Position numbers and translations under genes: made by a program. Of a stretch of 64,000 nucleotides of DNA, positions 27,601 through 40,319 are shown piece by piece. Numbering within the stretch: the stretch's first letter is position 1; every line of letters begins with the position of its first letter. Source of the DNA: Pontederia crassipes (Eukaryota; Streptophyta; Magnoliopsida; Commelinales; Pontederiaceae); NCBI GenBank assembly GCA_030549335.1, contig CM060198.1, forward strand, positions 39,069,853-39,133,852. Direction: 5' to 3'. Below the pieces are notes generated by a model. It worked only from the letters and a program-made list of their open reading frames with translations, ran no database searches and was not told the origin of the DNA.

Positions 27601-30110
27601 AGAGTCTTAGAGTAAGGTTCAAATCTCTAAGTTATAGATACTTATTACAACTTTTGGGTATTCTAAGAGGTGATAGATCCTTAGAACTTTAACTCTATTT
27701 CTAACCGAAGTCGAACCGTTACAATCAATGATAAAGCTCTTGGGGATTAGAGTCTTAGAGTAAGGTTGAAACAACTAAGTTATAGAAACTTTTTAAAACC
27801 TTTGGATATCCTAAGAGGTGATAGATCCTTAGAACTTTAACTCTATTTCCAACCAAAGTTGAATCGTTACAATCAATGATAAAACTCTTGGGGATTAGAG
27901 TCTTAGAGTAAGGTTCAAATCTCTAAGTTATAGAAACTTATTACAAACTTTGGGTATCCCAAGAGATGATAGATCCTTAGAACTTTAACTCTATTTCCAA
28001 CCGAAGTTGAACCGTTACAATCAATGATAAAGCTCTTGGGGATTAGAGTCTTAGAGTAAGGTACAAAACTCTAAGTTATAGATACTTATTACAACCTTTG
28101 GGTATCCCAAGAGGTGATAGATCCTTAGAAATCTAACTCTATTTCCAACCGAAGTTGAACCGTTACAAGCAATGATAAAGCTCTTGGGGATTAGAGTCTT
28201 AGAGTAAGCTTCAAAGCTCTAAGTTATAGATACTTATTACAACCTTTGGGTATCCTAAGAGGTGATAGATCCTTAGAACTTTAACTCTATTTCCAACCGA
28301 AGTTGAACCGTTACAATCAATGATAAAGCACTTGGGGAATAGAGTCCAAGAGTAAGGTTCAAATCTCTAAGTTATACATACTTATTACAACGTTTGGGTA
28401 TTCCAAGAGGTGATAGATCCTTAGAACTTTAACTCTATTTCTTACCGAAGTCGAACCGTTACAATCAATGATAAAGCTCTTGGGGATTAGAGTCTTAGAG
28501 TAAGGTTCAAACCACTAAGTTATAGATACTTATTACGACCTTTGGATATCCTAAGACGTGGTAGATCCTTAGAACTTTAACTCTATTTCCAACCGAAGTT
28601 GAACCGTTACAATCAATGATAAAGCTCTTGGGGATTAGAGTCTTAGAGTAAGGTTCAAACCACTAAGTTATAGATACTTATTACAACCTTTGGGTATCCT
28701 AAGAGGTGATAGTTCCTTAGAACTTTAACTCTATTTCCAACCGAAGTTGAACCGTTACAATCAATGATAAAGCACTTGAGGAATAGAGTCTAAGAGTAAG
28801 GTTCAAATCTCTAAGTTATAGATACTTATTACAACCTTTGGGTATTCTAAGAGGCGATAGATCCTTAGAACTTTAACTCTATTTCTAACCGAAGTCGAAC
28901 CATTACAATCAATGATAAAGCTCTTGGTGATTAGAGTCTTAGAGTAAGGTTCAAACCACTATGTTATGGAAACTTTTTAAAACCTTTGGATATCCTAAGA
29001 GGTGATAGATCCTAAGAACTTTAACTCTATTTCTAACCGAAGTGAAACCGTTACAATCAATGATAGAGCTCTTGGGGATTAGAGTCTTAGAGTAAGGTAC
29101 AAACCACTAAGTTATAGATACTTATTACGACCTTTGGGTATCCCAAGAGGTGATAGATCCTTAGAACTTTAACTCTATTTCCAACCGAAGTTGAACCGTT
29201 ACAATCAATGATAAAGCTCTTGGGGATTAGAGTCTTAGAGTAAGGTACAAACCACTAAGTTATAGATACTTATTACGACCTTTGGGTATCCCAAGAGGTG
29301 ATAGATCCTTAGAACTTTAACTCTATTTCCAACCGAAGTTGAACCGTTACAATCAATGATAAAGCTCTTGGGTATTAGAGACTTAGAGTAAGGTTCAAAC
29401 CACTAAGTTATAGATACTTATTACGACCTTTGGGTATCCTAAGAGGTGGTAGATCCTTAGAACTTTAACTCTATTTCCAACCGAAGTTGAACCGTTACAA
29501 TCAATGATAAAGCTCTTGGGGATTAGAGTCTTAGAGTAAGGTTCAAACCACTAAGTTATAGAAACTTATTACAACCTTTGGATATCCTAAGAGGTGATAG
29601 ATCATTAGAACTTTAAATCTATTTCCAACCGAAGTTGAACCGTTACAATCAATGATAAAGCTCTTGGGAATAGAGTCTTAGAGTAAGGTTCAAATCTCTA
29701 AGTTATAGATACTTATTACAACTTTTGGGTATTCTAAGAGGTGATAGATCCTTAGAACTTTAACTCTATTTCTAACCGAAGTCGAACCGTTACAATCAAT
29801 GATAAAGCTCTTGGGGATTAGAGTCTTAGAGTAAGGTTCAAACAACTAAGTTATGGAAACTTTGTAAAACCTTTGGATATCCTAAGAGGTGATAGATCCT
29901 TAGAACTTTAACTCTATTTCCAACCAAAGTTGAATCGTTACAATGAATGATAAAGCTCTTGGGGATTAGAGTCTTAGAGTATGGTTCAAATCTCTAAGTT
30001 ATAGAAACCTATTACAAACTTTGGGTATCCCAAGAGATGATAGATCCTTAGAACTTTAACTGTATTTCCAACCGAAGTTGAACCGTTACAATCAATGATA
30101 AAGCTCTTGG
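24606..30110 (+). repeat. 13-monomer higher-order repeat, about 3 copies of 1924 bp
   Basis: GCACTTGAGG occurs at 24924, 26848 and 28772, exactly 1924 bp apart each time (13 x 148). Also shared are ATCCTAAGACGTGG, CACTATGTTATGG, GGTACAAACCAC and GGGTATTAGAGAC (25374, 27298, 29370). Copy 1 is about 24606-26529 and copy 2 about 26530-28453. In copy 3 the spacing to GGGTATTAGAGAC is 2072 bp (14 x 148), because the GGTACAAACCAC monomer is present twice in succession (about 29095 and 29243). Copy 3 fades at about 30110. Confidence 0.88.
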
Positions 30111-33100
30111 GGATTAAACTCTTAGAGTAAGGTTCAAACCATTAAGTTATAGATACTTATTGCAACCTTTGGGTATCCCAAGAGGTGATTGATCCTTAGA
30201 ACTTTAACTCTATTTCCAACCGAAGTTGAACCGATACAATCAATGATAAAGCTCTTGGGGATTAGAGTTTTAAAGTAAGGTTCAAACCACTAAGTTATAG
30301 ATACTTATTGCAATCTTTGGGTATACAAAGAGGTGATAGATCCTTAGAACTTTAACTCTATTTCTAACCGAAGTTGAACCGTTACAATCAACGATAAAGC
30401 TCTTGGGGAATAGAGTCTTAGAGTAAGGTTCAAATATCTAAGTTATAGATACTTATTACAACCTTAATTCGAAGAGGTGATAGATCCTTACAACTTTAAC
30501 TCTATTTCCAACCGAAGTTGAACCATTACAATCAATGATAAAGCTCTTGGGGATTAGAGTCTTAGAGTAAGGTTCAAACCACTAAGTTATAGATACTTAT
30601 TGCAACCTTTGGGTATCCTAAGAGGTGATAGATTCTTAGAACTTTAACTCTATTTTCAACCGAAGTTGAACCGTTACAATCAATGATAAAGCTCTTGGGG
30701 ATTAGAGTCTTAGAGTAAGGTTCAAACAACTAAGTTATAGATACTTATTACAACCTTTGGGTATCCTAAGAGGTGATAGATCCTTAGAACTTTAACTCTA
30801 TTTCCAACCGAAGTTGAACAATTACAATCAATTATAATGCTCTTGGGGATTAGAGTCTTAGAGTAAGGTTCAAACCACTAAGTTATAGATACTTATTACA
30901 AACTTTGGGTATCCCAAGAGGTGATAGATCCTTAGAACTTTAACTCTATTTCCAACCGAAGTTGAACCGTTACAATCAATGATAAAGGTCTTGGGGATTA
31001 GACTTTTAGAGTAAGGTTCAAACCACTAAGTTATAGATACTTATTGCAACCTTTGGGTATCCCAGGAGGTGATAGATCATTAGAACTTTAACTCTATTTC
31101 CAACGGAAGTTGAACCATTACAATCAATGATAAAGCTCTTGGGGATTAGACTTTTAGAGTAAGGTTCAAACCAGTAAGTTATAGATACTTATTACAACCT
31201 TTGGGTATCCCAAGAGATGATTGATCCTTAGAACTTTAACTCTATTTCCAACCGAAGTTGAACCATTACAATCAATTATAAAGCTCTTGGGGATTAGACT
31301 CTTAGAGTAAGGTTCAAACCACTAAGTTATAGATACTTATTACAACCTTTGGGTATCCCAAGAGGTGATAGATCCTTAGAACTTTAACCTATTTCCAACC
31401 GAAGTTGAACAATTACAATCAATGATAAAGCTCTTGGGGATTAGAGTCTTAGAGTAAGAGTCAAACCACTAAGTTATAGATACTTATTACTACCTTTGGG
31501 TATCCCAACAAGTGATAGATCCTTAGAACTTTAACTCTATTTTCAACCGAAGTTGAACCGTTACAATCAATGATAAAGGTCTTGGGGGTTAGAGTCTTAG
31601 AGTAAGGTTCAAACCACTAAGTTATAGATACTTATTGCAACCTTTGGGTATCCTAAGAGGTGATAGATTCTTAGAACTTTAACTCTATTTTCAACCGAAG
31701 TTGAACCATTACAATCAATGATAAAGCTCTTGGGGATTAGAGTCTTAGAGTACGGTTCAAAGCTCTAAGTTATAGTTCCTTATTACAACCTTTGGGTTTC
31801 CCAAGAGGTGATAGATCCTTAGAACTTTAACTCTATTTCCAACTGAAGTTGAACCGTTACAATCAATGATAAAGCTCTTGGGGATTAGAGTCTTAGAGTA
31901 AGGTTCAAACCACTAAGTTATAGATACTTATTACTACCTTTGGGTATCCTAAGAGGTGATAGATCCTTAGAACTTTAACTCTATTTCCAATCGAAGTTGA
32001 ACCGTTACAATCAATGATAAAGCTCTTGGGGATTAGAGTCTTAGAGTAAGGTTCAAAGCTCTAAGTTATAGATACTTATTACGACCTTTGGGTATCCCAA
32101 GAGGTGATTGATCCTTAGAACTTTAACTCTATTTCCAACCGAAGTTGAACCGATACAATCAATGATAAAGCTCTTGGGGATTAGACTCTTAGAGTAAGGT
32201 TCAAACCACTAAGTTATAGATACTTATTGCAACCTTTGGGTATCCCAAGAGGTGATAGATCCTTAGAACTTTAACTCTATTTCCAACCGAAGTTGAACCG
32301 TTACAATCAATGATAAAGCTCTTGGGGATTAGACTCTTAGAGTAAGGTTCAAACCATTAAGTTATAGATACTTATTACCACCTTTGTGTATCCTAAGAGG
32401 TGATAGATCCTTAGAACTTTAATTCTATTTCCAACCGAAGTTGAACCGTTACAATCAATGATAATGCTCTTGGGGATTAGAGTCTTAGAGTAAGGTTCAA
32501 ACCACTAAGTTATAGATACTTATTACAACCTTTGGGTATCCTAAGAGGTGATAGATCCTTAGAACTTTAACTCTATTTCCAACCGAAGTTGAACCATTAC
32601 AATCAATTATAAAGCTCTTGGGGATTAGACTCTTAGAGTAAGGTTCAAACCACTAAGTTATAGATACTTATTACAACCTTTGGGTATCCCAAGAGGTGAT
32701 AGATCCTTAGAACTTTAACCTATTTCCAACCGAAGTTGAACCATTACAATCAATGATAAAGCTCTTGGGGATTAGAGTCTTAGAGTAAGGTTCAAACCAC
32801 TAAGTTATAGATACTTATTACTACCTTTGGGTATCCCAACAAGTGATAGATCCTTAGAACTTTAACTCTATTTTCAACCGAAGTTGAACCGTTATAATCA
32901 ATGATAAAGGTCTTGGGGGTTAGAGTCTTAGAGTAAGGTTCAAACCACTAAGTTATAGATACTTATTGCAACCTTTGGGTATCCTAAGAGGTGATAGATT
33001 CTTAGAACTTTAACTCTATTTTCAACCGAAGTTGAACCGTTACAATCAACGATAAAGCTCTTGGGGATTAGAGTCTTAGAGTAAGGTTCAAACCACGAAG

Positions 33101-34172
33101 TTATAGAAACTTATTACAACCTTTGGGTATCCTAAAAGGTGATAGATCCTTAGAACTTTAACTCTATTTCCAACCGAAGTTGAACCGTTACAATCAATGA
33201 TAAAGCTCTTGGGGATTAGAGTCTTAGAGTAAGGTTCAAACCACTAAGTTATAGATACTTATTACTACCTTTGGGTATCCCAAGAGGTGATAGATCCTTA
33301 GAACTTTAACTCTATTTCCAACCGAAGTTGAACCGTTACAATCAATGATAAAGCTCTTGGGGATTAGACTCTTAGAGTAAGGTTGAAACCACTAAGTTAT
33401 AGATACTTATTACAACCTTTGGGTATCCCAAGAGGTGATAGATCCTTAGAACTTTAACTCTATTTCCAACCGAAGTAGAACCGTTACAATCAATGATAAA
33501 GCTCTTGGGGATTAGACTCTTAGAGTAAGGTTGAAACCACTAAGTTATAGATACTTATCACAACCTTTGGGTATCCCAAGAGGTGATAGATCCTTAGAAC
33601 TTTAACTCTATTCCCAATTGAACTTGAACCATTACAATCAATGATAAAGCTCTTGGGGATTAGAGTCTTAGAGTAAGGTTCAAACCACTAAGTTATAGAA
33701 ACTTATTACAACCTCTAGGTATCGCAAGAGGTGATAGATCTTTAGAACTTTAACTCTATTTCCAACCGAAGTTGAACCGTTACAATCAATGATAAAGCTC
33801 TTGGGATTAGAGTCTTAGAGTAAGGTTGAAACCACTAAGTTATAGATACTTATTACAACCTTTGGGTATCTCAAGAGGTGATAGATCCTTAGAACTTTAA
33901 CTCTATTTCCAACCGAAGTTGAACCGTTACAATCAATGATAAAGCTCTTGGGGATTAGAGTCTTAGAGTAAGGTTCAAACCACTAAATTATAGATACTTA
34001 TTACAACCTTTGGGTATCCCAAGAGGTGATAGATTCTTGGAACTTTAACTCTATTTCCAACCGAAGTTGAACCGTTACAATCAATGATAAAGGTCTTGGG
34101 GAATAGAGTCTTAGAGTAATGTTCAAACCACTAAGTTATAGATACTTATTACAACCTTTGGGTATCCTAAGA
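30111..34172 (+). repeat. Satellite domain with TTATTGCAACC monomers
   Basis: From about 30.1 kb the TATTGCAACC variant appears, which I did not find earlier in the window. A short block at 31240-31750 recurs at 32571-33081 (offset 1331 bp, marked by the 2-bp-short TTTAACCTATTT monomer at 31386 and 32717 and by CCCAACAAGTG). A monomer with a degenerate end, ACCTTAATTCGAAGAGG, lies near 30462 and recurs near 41283. The stretch at about 33120-33420 resembles 2826-3125, with the same CCTAAAAGG, TTACTACC and GGTTGAAACC order. Confidence 0.75.
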
Positions 34173-35580
34173 GGTGATAGATCCTTAGAACTTTAACTCT
34201 ATTTCCAACCGAAGTTGAACCGTTACAATCAATGATAAAGATCTTGGGGATTAGAGTCTTAGAGTAAGGTTCAAACCACTAAGTTACAGATACTTATTAC
34301 AACCTTTGGGTATCCCAAGAGGTGATAGATCCTTAGAACTTTAACTCTATTTCCAACCGAAGTGAACCTTAACTCTATTTCCAACCGAAGTCAATCCGTT
34401 ACAATCAATGATAAAGCTCTTGGGGATTAGAGTCTTAGAGTAAGGTTCAAACCACTAAGTTATAGATACTTATTACTACCTTTGGGTATCCAAAGAGGTG
34501 ATAGATCCTTAGAACTTTAACTCTATTTCCAACCGAAGTCAAACCGTTACAATCAATGATAAAGCTCTTGGGGATTAGAGTCTTAGAGTAAGGTTCAAAC
34601 CACTAAGTTATAGAAACTTATTACAACCTTTGGGTATCCTAAGAGGTGATAGATCCTTAGAACTTTAACTCTATTTCAAACCGAAGTTGAACCGTTCAAT
34701 CAATGATAAAGCTTTTGGGGATTAGACTCTTAGAGTAAGGTTGAAACCACTAAGTTATAGACACTTATTACAACCTTTGGATATCCCAAGAGGTGATAGA
34801 TCCTTAGAACCTTAACTCTATTTCCAACCGAAGTCAAACCGTTACAATCAATGATAAAGCTCTTGGGGATTAGAGTCTTAGAGTAAGGTTCAAACCACTA
34901 AGTTATACATACTTATTACAACCTTTGGGTATCCCAAGAGGTGATAGATCCTTAGAACTTTAACTCTATTTCCAACCGAAGATGAACCGTTAAAATCAAT
35001 GACAAAGCTCTTGGGAATTAGAGTCTTAGAGTAAGGTTCAAACCACTAAGTTATAGATACTTATTACAACCTTTGGGTATCCCAAGAGGTGATAGATCCT
35101 TAGAACTTTAACTCTATTTCCAACTGAAGTTGAACTGTTACAATCAATGATAAAGCTCTTGGGGATTAGAGTCTTAGAGTAAGGTTCAAACCACTAAGTT
35201 ATAGAAACTTATTACAACCTTTGGGTATCCTAAGAGGTGATAGATCCTTAGAACTTTAACTCTATTTCCAACCGAAGTTGAACCGTTCCAATCAATGATA
35301 AAGCTCTTGGGGATTAGACTCTTAGAGTAAGGTTGAAACCACTAAGTTATAGATACTTATTACAACCTTTGGGTATCCCAAGAGGTGATAGATCCTTAGA
35401 ACTTTAACTCTATTTCCAACCGAAGTTGAACCGTTACAATCAATGATAAAGCTCTTGGGGATTAGAGACTTAGAGTATGGTTCAAACCACCAAGTTATAG
35501 AAACTTATTACAACCTTTGGGTATCCTAAGAGGTGATAGATCCTTAGAACTTTAACTCTATTTCCAACCGAAGTTGAACC
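34173..35580 (+). repeat. Duplicated satellite block, copy B (paired with 1-1408)
   Basis: Second copy of the block at the start of the window, at a constant offset of 34,172 bp. It carries the same irregular monomer with the internal 28-bp duplication (34341-34391) and the same chain of rare variants. The spacing is about 231 monomers, far beyond any local higher-order period in the window. Upstream of 34173 the sequence is ordinary satellite and cannot be compared, because copy A begins at the window edge. Confidence 0.85.
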
Positions 35581-35599
35581 ATTACAATCAATTATAAAG

Positions 35600-38500
35600 C
35601 TCTTGGGGATTAGACTCTTAGAGTAAGGTTCAAACCACTAAGTTATAGATACTTATTACAACCTTTGGGTATCCCAAGAGGTGATAGATCCTTAGAACTT
35701 TAACTCTATTTCCAACCGAAGTTGAACCGTTACAATCAATGATAAAGGTCTTGGGGATTAGACTTTTAGAGTAAGGTTCAAACCACTAAGTTATAGATAC
35801 TTATTGCAACCTTTGGGTATCCCAAGACGTGATAGATCCTTAGAACTTTAACTCTATTTCCAACCGAAGTTGAACCATTACAATCAATGATAAAGCTCTT
35901 GGGGATTAGACTTTTAGAGTAGGGTTCAAACCACTAAGTTATAGATACTTATTGCAACCTTTGGGTATCCCAAGAGGTGATTGATCCTTAGAACTTTAAC
36001 TCTATTTCCAACCGAAGTTGAACCATTACAATCAATGATAAAGCTCTTGGGGATTAGAGACTTAGAGTAAGGTTCAAATCTCTAAGTTATAGTTACTTAT
36101 TACAACATTTGGGTATCCTAAGAGGTGATAGATCCTTTGAACTTTAACTCTATTTCCAACCGAAGTTGAACCTTTACAATCAATGATAAAGCTCTTGGGG
36201 ATTAGAGTCTTAGAGTAAGGTTCAAACCACCAAGTTATAGATACTTATTGCAACGTTTGGGCATCCCAAGAGGTGATAGATCCTTAGAACTTTAACTCTA
36301 TTTCCAACCGAAGTTGAACCATTACAATCAATGATAAAGCTCTTGGGGATTAGAGTCTTAGAGTAAGGTTCAATCCACTTAGTTATAGATACTTATTACG
36401 ACCTTTGGGTATACGAAGAGGTGATAGATCCATAGAACTATAACTCTATTTACAACCGAAGTTGAATCGTTACAATCAATGATAAAGCTCTTGGGGATTA
36501 GAGTCTTAGAGTAAGGTTCAAAGCTCTAAGTTATAGTTCCTTATTACAACCTTTGGGTTTCCCAAGAGGTGATAGATCCTTAGAACTTTAACTCTATTTC
36601 CAACCGAAGTTGAATCGTTACAATCAATGATAAAGCTCTTGGCGATTAGAGTCTTAGAGTAAGGTTCAAACCACTAAGTTATAGATACTTATTACGACCT
36701 TTGGGTATCCTAAGAGGTGGTAGATCCTTAGAACTTTAACTCTATTTCCAATCGAAGTTGAACCGTTACAATCAATGATAAAGCTCTTGGGGATTAGAGT
36801 CTTAGAGTAAGGTTCAAACCACTAAGTTATAGATACTTATTACAACCTTTGGGTATCCTAAGAGGTAATAGATCCTTAGAACTTTAACTCTATTTCCAAC
36901 CGAAGTTGAACCGTTACAATCAATGATAAAGCTCTTGGGGAATAGAGTCTTAGAGTAAGGTTCAAATCTCTAAGTTATAGATACTTATTAAAACCTTTGG
37001 GTATTCTAAGAGGTGATAGATCCTTAGAACTTTAACTCTATTTCTAACCGAAGTCGAACCGTTACAATCAATGATAAAGCTCTTGGGGATTAGAGTCTTA
37101 GAGTAAGGTTCAAACCACTAAGCTATAGATACTTATTACGACCTTTGGGTATCCTAAGAGGTGATAGATCCTTAGAACTTTAACTCTATTTCCAACCGAA
37201 GTGGAACCGTTACAATCATTGATAAAGCTCTTGGGGATTAGAGTCTTAGAGTAAGGTTCAAACCACTAAGTTATAGATACTTATTGCAACCTTTGGGTAT
37301 CCCATGAGGTGATAGATCCTTAGAACTTTAACTCTATTTCCAACCGAAGTTGAACCGTTACAATCAATGATAAAGCTCTTGGGGATTAGACTCTTAGAGT
37401 AAGGTTCAAACCATTAAGTTATAGATACTTATTACCACCTTTGTGTATCCTAAGAGGTGATAGATCCTTAGAACTTTAATTCTATTTCCAACCGAAGTTG
37501 AACCGTTACAATCAATGATAAAGCTCTTGGGGATTAGAGTCTTAGAGTAAGGTTCAAACCACTAAGTTATAGATACTTATTGCAACCTTTGGGTATCCCA
37601 AGAGGTGATAGATCCTTAGAACTTTAACTCTATTTCCAACCGAAATTGAACCATTACAATCAATGATAAAGCTCTTGGGGATTAGAGTCTTAGAGTAAGG
37701 TTCAATCCACTTAGTTATAGATACTTATTACGACCTTTGGGTATCCGGAGAGGTGATAGATCCATAGAACTTTAACTCTATTTCCAACCGAAGTTGAACC
37801 GTTTCAATCAATGATAAAGCTCTTGGTGATTAGAGACTTAGAGTAAGGTTCAAACCACTAAGTTATAGATGCTTATTACAACCTTTCGGTATTCTAAGAG
37901 GTGACAGATGCTTAGAACTTTAACTCTATTTCTAACCGAAATCGAACTGTTACAATCGATGATAAGGCTCTTGGGGATTAGAGTCTTAGAGTAAGGTTCA
38001 AACCACTAAGTTATAGGAACTTATTACAACCTTTAGGTATCCTAAGAGGTGATAGATCCTTAGAACTTTAACTCTATTTCCAACCGAAGTTGAACCGTTA
38101 CAATCAATGATAAAGCTCTTGGGGATTAGACTCTTAGAGTAAGGTTCAAACCACTAAGTTATAGATACTTATTACAACCTTTGGGTATCCCAAGAGGTGA
38201 TAGATCCTTAGAACTTTAACTCTATTTCCAACCGAAGTTGAACCGTTACAATCAATGATAAAGGTCTTGGGGATTAGACTTTTAGAGTAAGGTTCAAACC
38301 ACTAAGTTATAGATACTTATTGCAACCTTTGGGTATCCCAAGACGTGATAGATCCTTAGAACTTTAACTCTATTTCCAACCGAAGTTGAACCATTACAAT
38401 CAATGATAAAGCTCTTGGGGATTAGACTTTTAGAGTAGGGTTCAAACCACTAAGTTATAGATACTTATTGCAACCTTTGGGTATCCCAAGAGGTGATTGA

Positions 38501-40319
38501 TCCTTAGAACTTTAACTCTATTTCCAACCGAAGTTGAACCATTACAATCAATGATAAAGCTCTTGGGGATTAGAGACTTAGAGTAAGGTTCAAATCTCTA
38601 AGTTATAGTTACTTATTACAACATTTGGGTATCCTAAGAGGTGATAGATCCTTTGAACTTTAACTCTATTTCCAACCGAAGTTGAACCGTTACAATCAAT
38701 GATAAAGCTCTTGGGGATTAGAGTCTTAGAGTAAGGTTCAAACCACCAAGTTATAGATACTTATTGCAACGTTTGGGCATCCCAAGAGGTGATAGATCCT
38801 TAGAACTTTAACTCTATTTCCAACCGAAGTTGAACCATTACAATCAATGATAAAGCTCTTGGGGATTAGAGTCTTAGAGTAAGGTTCAATCCACTTAGTT
38901 ATAGATACTTATTACGACCTTTGGGTATACGAAGAGGTGATAGATCCATAGAACTTTAACTCTATTTACAACCGAAGTTGAATCGTTACAATCAATGATA
39001 AAGCTCTTGGGGATTAGAGTCTTAGAGTAAGGTTCAAAGCTCTAAGTTATAGTTCCTTATTACAACCTTTGGGTTTCCCAAGAGGTGATAGATCCTTAGA
39101 ACTTTAACTCTATTTCCAACCGAAGTTGAACCGTTACAATCAATGATAAAGCTCTTGGCGATTAGAGTCTTAGAGTAAGGTTCAAACCACTAAGTTATAG
39201 ATACTTATTACGACCTTTGGGTATCCTAAGAGGTGGTAGATCCTTAGAACTTTAACTCTATTTCCAATCGAAGTTGAACCGTTACAATCAATGATAAAGC
39301 TCTTGGGGATTAGAGTCTTAGAGTAAGGTTCAAACCACTAAGTTATAGATACTTATTACAACCTTTGGGTATCCTAAGAGGTAATAGATCCTTAGAACTT
39401 TAACTCTATTTCCAACCGAAGTTGAACCGTTACAATCAATGATAAAGCTCTTGGGGAATAGAGTCTTAGAGTAAGGTTCAAATCTCTAAGTTATAGATAC
39501 TTATTAAAACCTTTGGGTATTCTAAGAGGTGATAGATCCTTAGAACTTTAACTCTATTTCTAACCGAAGTCGAACCGTTACAATCAATGATAAAGCTCTT
39601 GGGGATTAGAGTCTTAGAGTAAGGTTCAAACCACTAAGCTATAGATACTTATTACGACCTTTGGGTATCCTAAGAGGTGATAGATCCTTAGAACTTTAAC
39701 TCTATTTCCAACCGAAGTGGAACCGTTACAATCATTGATAAAGCTCTTGGGGATTAGAGTCTTAGAGTAAGGTTCAAACCACTAAGTTATAGATACTTAT
39801 TGCAACCTTTGGGTATCCCATGAGGTGATAGATCCTTAGAACTTTAACTCTATTTCCAACCGAAGTTGAACCGTTACAATCAATGATAAAGCTCTTGGGG
39901 ATTAGACTCTTAGAGTAAGGTTCAAACCATTAAGTTATAGATACTTATTACCACCTTTGTGTATCCTAAGAGGTGATAGATCCTTAGAACTTTAATTCTA
40001 TTTCCAACCGAAGTTGAACCGTTACAATCAATGATAAAGCTCTTGGGGATTAGAGTCTTAGAGTAAGGTTCAAACCACTAAGTTATAGATACTTATTGCA
40101 ACCTTTGGGTATCCCAAGAGGTGATAGATCCTTAGAACTTTAACTCTATTTCCAACCGAAATTGAACCATTACAATCAATGATAAAGCTCTTGGGGATTA
40201 GAGTCTTAGAGTAAGGTTCAATCCACTTAGTTATAGATACTTATTACGACCTTTGGGTATCCGGAGAGGTGATAGATCCATAGAACTTTAACTCTATTTC
40301 CAACCGAAGTTGAACCGTT
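35600..40319 (+). repeat. 17-monomer higher-order repeat, two copies of 2516 bp
   Basis: TTTGGGCATCCC (GCATCCC at 36261 and 38777) and ATCCGGAGAGG (CCGGAG at 37745 and 40261) both repeat at 2516 bp (17 x 148). Other shared markers are TAGAGTAGGGTTC, TTATAGTTCC with GGGTTTCCC, GGCGATTAG and ACCTTTGTGTATCC. Copy 1 is about 35600-37803 and copy 2 about 38116-40319. A partial third copy with small indels follows at about 41340-42100 (CAATCCACTTAG at 41397 against 38887). Confidence 0.87.

Noticed and set aside
24606-30110. Higher-order copies being an assembly artefact
   Set aside because: The copies carry private differences (for example the extra monomer in copy 3 and scattered substitutions), as expected of real duplications; still, only spanning long reads can settle it.
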